Below are positions 26,105 to 32,958 of a stretch of 42,367 nucleotides of DNA, one piece after another. A program made the position numbers and the translations under genes. The DNA is taken from contig JAJFHS010000035.1 in assembly GCA_021775475.1 (NCBI GenBank), positions 1 through 42,367 of the forward strand. The letters run 5' to 3'. This stretch comes from Hyphomicrobiales bacterium. GTDB lineage: Bacteria; Pseudomonadota; Alphaproteobacteria; Rhizobiales; JAJFHR01. The notes beneath the pieces were generated by a model. The model saw only the letters and a program-made list of their open reading frames with translations, was not told where the DNA came from and ran no database searches. Every line of letters begins with the position of its first letter. Position 1 is the first letter of the stretch.

Positions 26105-27197
26105 TTTTTACACCCTTGGGATATACCAGAATACGCTCTGATGGCAGAATGATCTTAACTTCGTCACCCAGTTTAATGTTGGTCCGGCGTGTCATGTTTA
26201 TAGAAAAGTCCGCGCCAAATTCAACATTACCCATCTTGGGAGATATTAGCGTGGCACGATAAAAAGACCCCAGAAACTCCATTGCCTTTACCACTACCCG
26301 CACGGTGTTTTCAGGTTTGTCTGTGCCTTCGAGAACGATAATGTTTTCAGGCCTGACAGCGACGGTGATTTCATCGCCCTGAGCATAGCCTTGCGTATCC
26401 GCCGCCAATGAAATATCGCCAATTTTGACATGGCCACTTTGGGCCACCTGCCCGGGCAGAAAATTCATTTTACCGATAAAATCAGCAACGAATGCTGTGG
26501 CGGGTTCAGTATAGATTTCAATTGGCGTGCCTACCTGGTCGATAACACCATGGTTCATCACCACAATCCGGTCGGCCATGGTGAGGGCTTCTTCCTGATC
26601 ATGCGTCACCATGATGGTGGTGATGCCCAGATTGGCCTGAAGTTCTTTTATTTCATGGCGAAGATGGACACGGACTTTGGCATCGAGTGCTGAGAGGGGT
26701 TCATCAAGCAAAAGCAAGCCCGGTTTTGTGGCGATGGCGCGGGCCAAAGCAATGCGTTGTTGCTGGCCGCCAGACAATTGTGCGGGAAATTTATCGCCCT
26801 GGTCCGGCAGGCCGACGAGTTCGAGAAGTTCTGTTACCCTGGCATTTATGTCGGGCGTGGAGACACCACGATTTTCCAGGCCAAAGGCGATATTGCGGCG
26901 AACTTTAAGGTTTGGAAACAATGCATAAGACTGAAAGACAATGCCAAAATCGCGTTCGCTTGGCGGCAGGGTTGATATGTCTTTACCGGATTGTTCAATG
27001 ACACCATGGGTCTGAATATCGAGACCGGCAATGGCTCTTAAAAAAGTTGTCTTGCCGCACCCCGATGGCCCGAGAAAACAAATAAACTCGCCCTCATGAA
27101 TATCTAGCGAAATATTATCCAGCGCTGTAAATTCACCGAATTTCTTGGTGATATTCTTGATTTGCAAATACCCGCTGGTTGATTGTGCCTCTGCCAT
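26097..27197 (-). CDS. AEP ABC transporter ATP-binding protein
   Basis: A 366-residue ABC ATPase of the Fe3+/putrescine/AEP type. Walker A is GPSGCGKTT, Q-loop is FQSYALFPNL, signature is LSGGQQQRIALARAIA, Walker B is LLLLDEPLSALD, and the switch His is in VTHDQEEAL. The C-terminal 120 residues are a TOBE-type regulatory domain (VAVRPENIIV). An in-frame GTG five codons upstream is possible, but ATG 27197 with GGGGA before it looks better. It lies 121 bp after the binding-protein gene, separated by a hairpin, and overlaps the permease start by 8 bp. AEP specificity rests on the adjacent phn genes. Confidence 0.92.
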   Translation of the reverse strand: MAEAQSTSGYLQIKNITKKFGEFTALDNISLDIHEGEFICFLGPSGCGKTTFLRAIAGLDIQTHGVIEQSGKDISTLPPSERDFGIVFQSYALFPNLKVRRNIAFGLENRGVSTPDINARVTELLELVGLPDQGDKFPAQLSGGQQQRIALARAIATKPGLLLLDEPLSALDAKVRVHLRHEIKELQANLGITTIMVTHDQEEALTMADRIVVMNHGVIDQVGTPIEIYTEPATAFVADFIGKMNFLPGQVAQSGHVKIGDISLAADTQGYAQGDEITVAVRPENIIVLEGTDKPENTVRVVVKAMEFLGSFYRATLISPKMGNVEFGADFSINMTRRTNIKLGDEVKIILPSERILVYPKGVKNG

Positions 27198-27256
27198 GGT
27201 CCCCAATTTCACTTATCATCAAGCCACTTAACTTGAAATGATTGCATATATTTAAA

Positions 27257-27285
27257 CGCCGGTAGCATGAAATTTACTACCGGCG
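27257..27285 (-). terminator. hairpin between binding protein and ATPase genes (attenuating terminator)
   Basis: A perfect 9-bp stem, CGCCGGTAG at 27257-27265 and CTACCGGCG at 27277-27285, with an 11-nt loop, is followed on the minus strand by TTTAAATAT. It sits between the binding-protein stop and the ATPase start. Such hairpins lower expression of the downstream membrane parts or protect the upstream mRNA. Confidence 0.6.
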
Positions 27286-27318
27286 CCAAAATTCAGTGAT
27301 CAAAAATCTGCGAAGCGC

Positions 27319-28365
27319 TTATTTTGGATCGGATTTTCCATCATAACGCTTCTGCCACTCTGTCAGAATGCGCTTGCGGTTGTTTGCCGCAAATTCAAAA
27401 TCATTAGGAATCATTTTTTCCAGCAGATTTTCCGGGAAAAACTTGACCGGCTTGGCAACACCTGGATAAGCCACAACAGCGTATCCAGCATTGTACATGA
27501 CGTTGGCCTTTTTAGTAATTGACCAGTCAACCAGAGTTTGAGCATCTTTAAGATTGTCGGTTCCGGCAACGATTGCTGTTGCTTCCATGTCCCAACCTAC
27601 ACCTTCTTCGGGAACAATGATCTCCAGTGGTGCACCTTTGGCTTTTGATTTGGCACCGCGGAAGGCGAAAGAAATACCAATGGGAATTTCACCGGCAGCG
27701 GCAAGTTTACAAGGTTTGGAGCCTGAATGGGTGTAGCGTGCGATGTTTTCATGCAGAGCATCCATGTATTTCCAGCCGCCGTCTTCACCAAACAACTGCA
27801 GCCAGCTTGATACATCAAGGAAGCCGGTACCCGATGAATTCGGGTTAGGCATAATCAACATACCCTTGTACATGGGCTTGGTCAGGTCTTTCCAGGTCTT
27901 GGGTGGAACCAGATTATTCTTGGCCGCTTCAACCGTATTATAGCAGACGGAAGCAACCCAGGCATCCATACCTACCCATGCTGGCGGTGTTGATTTGTCG
28001 ACAAATTTCTTGTCGAGCTTTTCAACGCCTTTGGGGCTGTATGCTTCGAGCATACCTTCACTCTTCAACAGCAGTAGAGATGTGGCAGCCAGACCCCAGA
28101 CAACGTCAGCTTGCGGATTATTTTTCTCAGCCAGCAGTTTAGCCGTTACGATGCCGGTAGAATCACGCACCCAATTGATTTTGATATCGGGGTAATCTTC
28201 ATTGAATTTAGCGGCATATTTCTTCAAATCTTCCGCTTCGACAGCTGTATATACCGTCAATTCTCCGGCTGAGACAGCCATAGAGCTGCTCATGGCGAAT
28301 ACAGCGACACCTGCCATCAGGCCCGAAAACAGGCTTGCAAGTGTTGTTTTCTTGATTAATTTCAT
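27319..28365 (-). CDS. AEP ABC transporter periplasmic binding protein
   Basis: A 348-residue solute-binding protein of the iron/AEP (PhnS2/AepX-like) family. A Sec signal peptide spans about residues 1-33 with a long hydrophobic core and SMAVSAGEL cleavage region. The mature part begins ELTVYTAVEAEDLKKYAAKF, then WVRDSTGIVTAKLLAEKNNP and ADVVWGLAATS. AGGGAGA precedes the ATG. It is the first gene of the uptake operon and is followed by a hairpin, the ATPase and the fused permease. Ferric-binding relatives share the fold, so AEP specificity is inferred from the phnWAY neighbours. Its long upstream region carries direct repeats. Confidence 0.9.
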   Translation of the reverse strand: MKLIKKTTLASLFSGLMAGVAVFAMSSSMAVSAGELTVYTAVEAEDLKKYAAKFNEDYPDIKINWVRDSTGIVTAKLLAEKNNPQADVVWGLAATSLLLLKSEGMLEAYSPKGVEKLDKKFVDKSTPPAWVGMDAWVASVCYNTVEAAKNNLVPPKTWKDLTKPMYKGMLIMPNPNSSGTGFLDVSSWLQLFGEDGGWKYMDALHENIARYTHSGSKPCKLAAAGEIPIGISFAFRGAKSKAKGAPLEIIVPEEGVGWDMEATAIVAGTDNLKDAQTLVDWSITKKANVMYNAGYAVVAYPGVAKPVKFFPENLLEKMIPNDFEFAANNRKRILTEWQKRYDGKSDPK

Positions 28366-28790
28366 TTGGTTTCTCCCTGTTATAACAACGCGACGATTGT
28401 ATTGTCCTCACACTCTTTGCCAACTTCTCAGGTCAGCCAAGACCTACATCGGAATGTGACATAGCTTCAAAAACCAATTCAAAACCCTCACCTCCTGAAC
28501 ATAGAACACACGAACCTTACGACATTTTGAAACAATTACAACAATTCAAAGGTGGTTTGAAACAATTACAACAATTTTGTGACGAAAATTTCCGGCCCAC
28601 TTGACGATTAAACCGAATACTCCCTTCTTCCTCTGTTTGAAAATCACCCATCACCCGGCAATCATGAAAGATAATTCCTTCATTCGTCAAGCCTCTAATT
28701 ACGATGCCTGTCATAGATATTCCCTATATTTATGGCCGCCGGTATTGATTGCTTTTGCCTTTGTTACAGGGCGGTCATCACTAGAGCGGA
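28366..28790. other. 425-bp non-coding region upstream of the AEP binding-protein gene
   Basis: No convincing gene is present. On the minus strand, toward the binding-protein gene, it holds two 21-bp direct repeats (28526-28576), a perfect but orphan AGGAGGT at 28490-28496, and a short AGGTC/GACCT dyad near 28430-28450. A single CTGTCAT at about 28706-28712 resembles half a Pho box but has no second half at the right spacing. A 65-codon minus-strand frame (28517-28714) looks like chance reading through the repeats. Confidence 0.6.
28526..28576. repeat. two perfect 21-bp direct repeats, period 30 bp, each with two AACAATT boxes
   Basis: The 21-bp unit occurs at 28526-28546 and 28556-28576 without mismatch. 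Each unit contains AACAATT twice, 9 bp apart (28531-28537, 28540-28546, 28561-28567, 28570-28576). The array ends 160 bp upstream of the AEP binding-protein start. Repetition at about three helical turns suggests binding of a regulator; which one is unknown. Confidence 0.65.
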
Positions 28791-29249
28791 TTAAAAATAC
28801 AGTTTAAAGCCTGTGTGAGTGGCTTCAAAGCCGATTTTTTCGTAAAAAGCATGGGTTTTCGTTCGCGCAGCATTCATGGTCAATTGTACGATTTTACAGT
28901 TCGACTTTCTGGCCTTTTCCAGCACCCATCTGAAAAAATCAGTGCCAATTCCAGTGCCGCGCAAAGACCTGTCAATACGCACGCCTTCGATCTGCCCGCG
29001 CCAGGCACCGGCAAAGCTTAAATTCGGGATCAATGTCAATTGCAGACACCCTTTCACTTTGCCTTCTTGTTCGACCACATAGATACAATTGTGTGGATCG
29101 GCGTAAATCGCTTCAAATGCATGCATGTAGGAGGGATCAAGGTCGCTGGTGGTTTTCTCACGCTGCGATCCCAGTTCGTCATCCCCGAGCAAGCGAACTA
29201 TGTCGCGCAGATCTTCTATCTGAGCCTGTCTGAATAAAATATCTCTCAT
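28791..29249 (-). CDS. GNAT-family N-acetyltransferase
   Basis: A 152-residue GNAT protein, normal in length. Acetyl-CoA-binding motif A is VRIDRSLRGTGIGTDFFRW (R-G-x-G-I-G type). It is preceded by VVEQEGKVKGCLQLT and followed by LTMNAARTKTHAFYEKIGFE, the typical Tyr/GF end. Start MRDILFRQAQ at 29249 matches the family. An in-frame TTG at 29312 would add 21 unlike residues. A 12-codon frame with a strong ribosome site ends 2 nt before this start, which may couple translation. It is divergent from the FG-GAP protein. The acceptor substrate is unknown. Confidence 0.88.
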   Translation of the reverse strand: MRDILFRQAQIEDLRDIVRLLGDDELGSQREKTTSDLDPSYMHAFEAIYADPHNCIYVVEQEGKVKGCLQLTLIPNLSFAGAWRGQIEGVRIDRSLRGTGIGTDFFRWVLEKARKSNCKIVQLTMNAARTKTHAFYEKIGFEATHTGFKLYF

Positions 29250-29251
29250 AT

Positions 29252-29290
29252 CTATCGGTTTCCTGCGCTGGACATTTCTGGGGCTTGCAT
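29252..29290 (-). CDS. possible 12-residue leader peptide of the GNAT gene
   Basis: ATG at 29290 opens the frame MQAPEMSSAGNR, ending TAG 2 nt before the GNAT ATG. It has GGAGGAG (minus strand, 29299-29305) at an ideal 8-nt spacing, a better ribosome site than that of GNAT itself. Translation could be coupled to GNAT. It may be chance; there is no composition or conservation evidence. Confidence 0.3.
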   Translation of the reverse strand: MQAPEMSSAGNR

Positions 29291-29299
29291 GTTGAATGC

Positions 29300-29329
29300 T
29301 CCTCCAATTCAAACACTTGAATCGGAGGA
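29300..29329. promoter_or_regulatory. hairpin masking Shine-Dalgarno sequences on both strands
   Basis: A 13-bp stem with one mismatch (29300-29312 against 29317-29329, loop ACAC) contains TCCTCC on one arm and GGAGGA on the other. On the plus strand the GGAGGA arm is the ribosome site of the FG-GAP gene, whose ATG is at 29333. On the minus strand the other arm is the ribosome site of the small frame before GNAT. In RNA either site would be paired. Confidence 0.6.
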
Positions 29330-29332
29330 AAA

Positions 29333-30352
29333 ATGCGTCTTGCCAACATATTGTTTTTACTGGCCATTGGTGGTTTGATCAACCTCAACAGCCTGGCGCA
29401 GGCTCAGACAGGTAATTGGAAACTTCAATCTGTCGAAACCGCGCAACCTGTCGCTGAGGTATTTCAGGCCAGTCCGGCGCGCGTGCTTGTTAAAGCGGGA
29501 TCACAATGGTTTCAGGCTGTATGGTGTGGCGAAAAACTGTGTTTGAAACCCGCCAAGGCCCCTGAACGATTGCAGGCACCTGCGGGCGATCTGCCCGATG
29601 GTGGCGTGGCTGTTCACCCGCAACCCGGCATTGCCTCTGTCTGGTATTCCCAACCAACGCGGCGATATGATCATGGCGTGTTGGGAGACAGTGTCGAAGG
29701 CGGTGGTCTCAGTGTTAAAGACAGCAAGGGCAATTTCTACAATTACCAGTTACCAGAGGATTCGGTGTTTGAAGACATCACTCCCAGGCTGGCCGATCTT
29801 GATGGTGATGGCAGGGCTGAAGTCATCACTATCAAATCATTTCTGGATGCCGGTGCATCGCTGGCCATATTCGGCTTGCGCTCCGGCAAGCTTGAGCAAA
29901 TCGCCTCCACACCACCAATCGGCACGCCCAACCGCTGGCTCAATATTGCCGGGATCAGAGATTTAAATGGCGATGGTTTGATCGATATTGCCACAGTGGT
30001 TACCCCGCACATAGGCGGCACTCTGGAAATCTGGTCATATAAAGATGCCAAGCTGGTTATGACCGCCGCGAAGTACGGATTTTCAAACCACTTTATCGGG
30101 TCGCGAAGCCTTGATCTTTCCGCTGTCGGCGATGTAACCGGTGACGGCAAACCTGATATTACAATCCCCGGTGCAGCGAGGCGCCAGCTTCGTATTATGA
30201 CACTTACAGGTGACAGACTTGAGCAAAGCAGTTCTATTGATTTGCCGGAAAAAATTGATGCAAATATCGGGCTGCTGCCTAACCCCAAGAGCGGACTTTC
30301 CGCATTTGTGCTGGGGCTGGCCAATGGCGCTTTGGTGGCTGTAATCAATTAG
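29333..30352 (+). CDS. secreted FG-GAP/VCBS-repeat protein
   Basis: A 339-residue exported protein. Residues 1-25 are a Sec signal peptide ending SLAQAQ. The body is a probable beta-propeller with at least three calcium-binding FG-GAP loops: ADLDGDGRAEV, RDLNGDGLIDI and GDVTGDGKPDI, each of the DxDGDGxxD type. WCGEKLCLK has two Cys that could form a disulfide in the periplasm. Such proteins bind ligands or serve as scaffolds; no catalytic motif is seen. GGAGGAA is directly before the ATG but lies in a hairpin. The gene is divergent from GNAT and its end faces the HAD gene with a 4-bp gap. Confidence 0.85.
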   Translation: MRLANILFLLAIGGLINLNSLAQAQTGNWKLQSVETAQPVAEVFQASPARVLVKAGSQWFQAVWCGEKLCLKPAKAPERLQAPAGDLPDGGVAVHPQPGIASVWYSQPTRRYDHGVLGDSVEGGGLSVKDSKGNFYNYQLPEDSVFEDITPRLADLDGDGRAEVITIKSFLDAGASLAIFGLRSGKLEQIASTPPIGTPNRWLNIAGIRDLNGDGLIDIATVVTPHIGGTLEIWSYKDAKLVMTAAKYGFSNHFIGSRSLDLSAVGDVTGDGKPDITIPGAARRQLRIMTLTGDRLEQSSSIDLPEKIDANIGLLPNPKSGLSAFVLGLANGALVAVIN

Positions 30353-30356
30353 AAAT

Positions 30357-31064
30357 TTAAATGTCCAGCAGGAGTTCAAGATTGCTGATATTATCAATGA
30401 CGTAATCAGCATCGTCGCACAATTGTTCTCGCCCGCAGGTACCCGACAGAACGCCGATGTTTTTGCCCGCGCCTGCGGCTTTGCCCATCTCCATGTCGTG
30501 TGGACTGTCACCGACAACCATAATTTCGCGCAACTCAAGACCGGTTGCCTCGGCAAATCCTTCGACCATTCCCGGGCCCGGTTTTGCACCGAAGCCTGAA
30601 TCAAACCCGGCAATGAAATCAAGCTGCTCAAGAATTCCAAAAGGATTGAGTGAGCTTCTGGCGCTGTCTATACCGTCACTGGTAGCGACACCCAGTTTCA
30701 AGCCTTTGCTTTTAAGGCTGCCAAACAGCTTTTCCAGGTTGGTTACCTGGACGGCATGGGTGGCAATGGTTGAGTTAAAAATGTCCCCAATGGCGGCTGA
30801 TATTTTTGTGCCGGGTCCGATGTTTTGTGGAGCATGGGGCAACCAGGCTTCGGTAATCTCGTCATTGTTGCCCTGGGCAAGAACCGTATTGGCCAGAATT
30901 GTATCGGTGGTTTTATCATAGCCTGAAGCAGCCAGCATCAGGTGGGCACGTTCAAGACAATTGCCTGCGACAAACAAAGATGCCTCTTTATAGAGCGGCA
31001 CCCAGGTGCTTTGAAAATCTATAAGCGTGCCGTCCTTGTCAAACAGAATGCCGCAAATCGCCAT
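30357..31064 (-). CDS. HAD-superfamily phosphatase (phosphoglycolate-phosphatase-like)
   Basis: A 235-residue HAD hydrolase. Motif I is FDKDGTLID with nucleophile Asp9 and Asp11, motif II is ATSDG, motif III Lys is in GAKPGPGMV, and motif IV is VVGDSPHDMEMG. The Asp-x-Asp motif marks a phosphatase. Phosphonoacetaldehyde hydrolase (PhnX) lacks the second Asp and has a Schiff-base Lys in the cap, so this is not PhnX. I chose ATG 31064 over an open frame to 31112 because MAICGILFDKDGT is the family start. The substrate is unknown; phosphoglycolate or a similar sugar phosphate is possible. Confidence 0.88.
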   Translation of the reverse strand: MAICGILFDKDGTLIDFQSTWVPLYKEASLFVAGNCLERAHLMLAASGYDKTTDTILANTVLAQGNNDEITEAWLPHAPQNIGPGTKISAAIGDIFNSTIATHAVQVTNLEKLFGSLKSKGLKLGVATSDGIDSARSSLNPFGILEQLDFIAGFDSGFGAKPGPGMVEGFAEATGLELREIMVVGDSPHDMEMGKAAGAGKNIGVLSGTCGREQLCDDADYVIDNISNLELLLDI

Positions 31065-31152
31065 CAGATACCTTTGGTCAGGAGTAGAGTGCCCTTTAAC
31101 ACACTGGCACAAATCGCTATAAATTTGTAGCTTGAATTAAAAACGACTGTGG

Positions 31153-32811
31153 GTGAAGCAGGTAGTGGAATTTGATTATATCATCGTTGGTGCCGGGTCT
31201 GCGGGCTCGGTACTGGCCAACCGTTTGAGTGAAGACGGGACCAGCACTGTACTGCTTCTCGAGGCCGGTGGTGGCCGACGCAATATTTTTGTTGATATGC
31301 CATCCGCGTTTTATATCCCTATGAACGACAAGCGCTACAACTGGTTTTATGCGAGCGAACCAGAGCCCCATCTCAACCATCGCCAGATGCATTGCCCCCG
31401 CGGGCTTGGTCTGGGTGGCTCGTCGGCCATTAACGGCATGGCGTATGTCAGAGGCAATGGTCATGATTATGACAATTGGCAACACTCAGGTGCGCACGGG
31501 TGGTCTTACAGCGATGTGTTGCCCTATTTTCGCACGGCCGAGACCTACAGCGGTGGCGGCGATGCCTACCGTGGTGGCACCGGGCCTTTGCACACTTCCA
31601 ATGGAACGCTAAAAAATCCGTTGTTTCAGGCCTTCATAGATGCCGGTGCTGCAGCGGGCTATCAGGTAACAAAAGACGTCAACGGCTATGCTCAGGAGGG
31701 TTTTGGCCGCATGGACATGACGGTTCACAACGGGCGGCGCTGGAGCACTGATATTGCGCACCTGGCACCGGCAGCTAAGCGTTCCAACCTAAAAATTGAA
31801 ATCCATGCCCTGGCTTCGCGTATCCTCATGGAAGGCACAAAAGCCACCGGCGTTGAGTATACCCGCCAGGGATCATCACAAACCGCTTTGGCGCGAAAAG
31901 AGGTCATACTATGCGGTGGTCCGATCAATTCGCCGCAACTGTTGATGTTATCAGGCATTGGCCCGGCAGCCCACCTGAAAGACATAGATATCAATGTTGT
32001 CTGTGATTTGCCCGGCGTCGGGCAAAACCTTCAGGATCATCTTGAATTGTATATTCAACATCGCTGCACCCAACCGATCTCGCTTTACAGCTCAATGTCG
32101 TGGTACAGAAAAGCGATGATCGGGGTCGAGTGGCTAATGTTCAAAACCGGGTTGGGGGCAACCAATCATTTTGAGGCCGGCGGGTTCATTCGCTCGCGTG
32201 CCGGTGTTCCCTACCCCGATCTGCAATATCATTTTTTGCCAATGGCAATGTCTTACGATGGCTCGCAACTGGCCACCGGCCACGGGTTTCAGGCCCATGT
32301 GGGGCCGATGCGCAGTAAATCACGCGGGTCCGTCTGGCTTAAAACCCCCGATCCACAGGACCATCCCGGCATTTTGTTCAACTACATGAGCCATGAGGAG
32401 GATTGGGCGGAAATGAGAGCGGGTGTTAAGCTGACGCGCGAGATTTTTGCACAACCCCCGTTTGATCCTTATCGCGGACCTGAGTTGTCACCGGGTATCG
32501 AGGTTCAAAGCGATGAGGAAATTGACGCGTTTATCCGCGCCCGCGTTGAAAGCGCCTATCACCCTTGCGGCACCTGCAAAATGGGAATCGATCCAAAAGC
32601 TGTTGTCAATTCTCAGTGCAATGTGCACGGCGTAGATGGCCTCAGAGTTGTTGACAGTTCCATCATGCCACAAATTACCACCGGCAACCTGAATGCGCCG
32701 ACAATCATGATTGCGGAAAAAGCTGCTGATATAATTCGGGGAAAAACACCTCTGGCACCTGAAAATGCCGATTATCAAAAAATCGATGACTGGCAAACTT
32801 CGCAGCGGTAA
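31153..32811 (+). CDS. GMC-family FAD oxidoreductase (choline-dehydrogenase-like)
   Basis: A 552-residue glucose-methanol-choline oxidoreductase. The FAD-binding beta-alpha-beta is DYIIVGAGSAGSVLANRLSED near the N-terminus. GMC signature 1 is RGLGLGGSSAINGMAYVRGN and signature 2 lies around GGPINSPQLLMLSGIGP. Catalytic His is in AYHPCGTCKMG and the His/Asn partner in TGNLNAPTIMIAEKAADI. Choline dehydrogenase and various alcohol dehydrogenases belong here. The start is GTG 31153; another GTG follows at 31165. No betaine-aldehyde dehydrogenase or bet genes are adjacent, so choline is not assured. Its last codons are duplicated 145 bp downstream around a palindromic element. Confidence 0.9.
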   Translation: MKQVVEFDYIIVGAGSAGSVLANRLSEDGTSTVLLLEAGGGRRNIFVDMPSAFYIPMNDKRYNWFYASEPEPHLNHRQMHCPRGLGLGGSSAINGMAYVRGNGHDYDNWQHSGAHGWSYSDVLPYFRTAETYSGGGDAYRGGTGPLHTSNGTLKNPLFQAFIDAGAAAGYQVTKDVNGYAQEGFGRMDMTVHNGRRWSTDIAHLAPAAKRSNLKIEIHALASRILMEGTKATGVEYTRQGSSQTALARKEVILCGGPINSPQLLMLSGIGPAAHLKDIDINVVCDLPGVGQNLQDHLELYIQHRCTQPISLYSSMSWYRKAMIGVEWLMFKTGLGATNHFEAGGFIRSRAGVPYPDLQYHFLPMAMSYDGSQLATGHGFQAHVGPMRSKSRGSVWLKTPDPQDHPGILFNYMSHEEDWAEMRAGVKLTREIFAQPPFDPYRGPELSPGIEVQSDEEIDAFIRARVESAYHPCGTCKMGIDPKAVVNSQCNVHGVDGLRVVDSSIMPQITTGNLNAPTIMIAEKAADIIRGKTPLAPENADYQKIDDWQTSQR

Positions 32812-32952
32812 TATCAAAGGCGTTGGCCTTTGAACGATGGCTGATATCGTCTTACCGGCGAAAGCCGGTATCCAGGCAACGGAGTATGAACTTGAAGCGC
32901 TGGATACCGGCTTTCGCCGGTAAGACAGTGAGATGGGGCAAACTTCGCAGCG
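32792..32952 (+). repeat. direct duplication of the GMC gene 3' end flanking a palindrome
   Basis: GGCAAACTTCGCAGCG occurs at 32792-32807, the last codons of the GMC gene, and again at 32937-32952. Similarity extends further: copy 1 continues GTAATATCAAAGGCG, copy 2 continues CTAAAATCAGGCG. Between the copies lies the inverted repeat at 32849-32926. The arrangement looks like an insertion with duplication of the target or a slippage duplication. Confidence 0.65.
32849..32926. repeat. REP-like inverted repeat (27-bp arms, nested hairpins)
   Basis: Two 27-nt arms (32849-32875 and 32900-32926) are perfect reverse complements around a 24-nt loop. Each arm also contains its own hairpin, ACCGGC-GAAA-GCCGGT. 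Palindromes with this core are dispersed in many alphaproteobacterial genomes. It lies between the convergent GMC and histidine kinase genes and could act as a terminator for both. Confidence 0.75.
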
Positions 32953-32958
32953 CTAAAA

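Noticed and set aside
28490..28496. Perfect AGGAGGT on the minus strand
   Set aside because: No start codon at proper spacing opens a frame of useful length; only frames of about 10-15 codons follow.
28706..28712. CTGTCAT as a Pho box
   Set aside because: Only one half is present; the position of the second heptamer does not match.
28517..28714. 65-codon minus-strand frame upstream of the AEP binding-protein gene
   Set aside because: It reads through the 21-bp repeats, giving NCCNCFK twice, and resembles no family. It has a plausible AGGGA ribosome site, but the non-coding explanation is simpler.
30357..31064. HAD protein as PhnX (phosphonoacetaldehyde hydrolase) of the AEP pathway
   Set aside because: Motif I is Asp-Lys-Asp-Gly-Thr, as in phosphatases; PhnX lacks the second Asp and needs a cap-domain Lys. 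The gene is also outside the phn operons.
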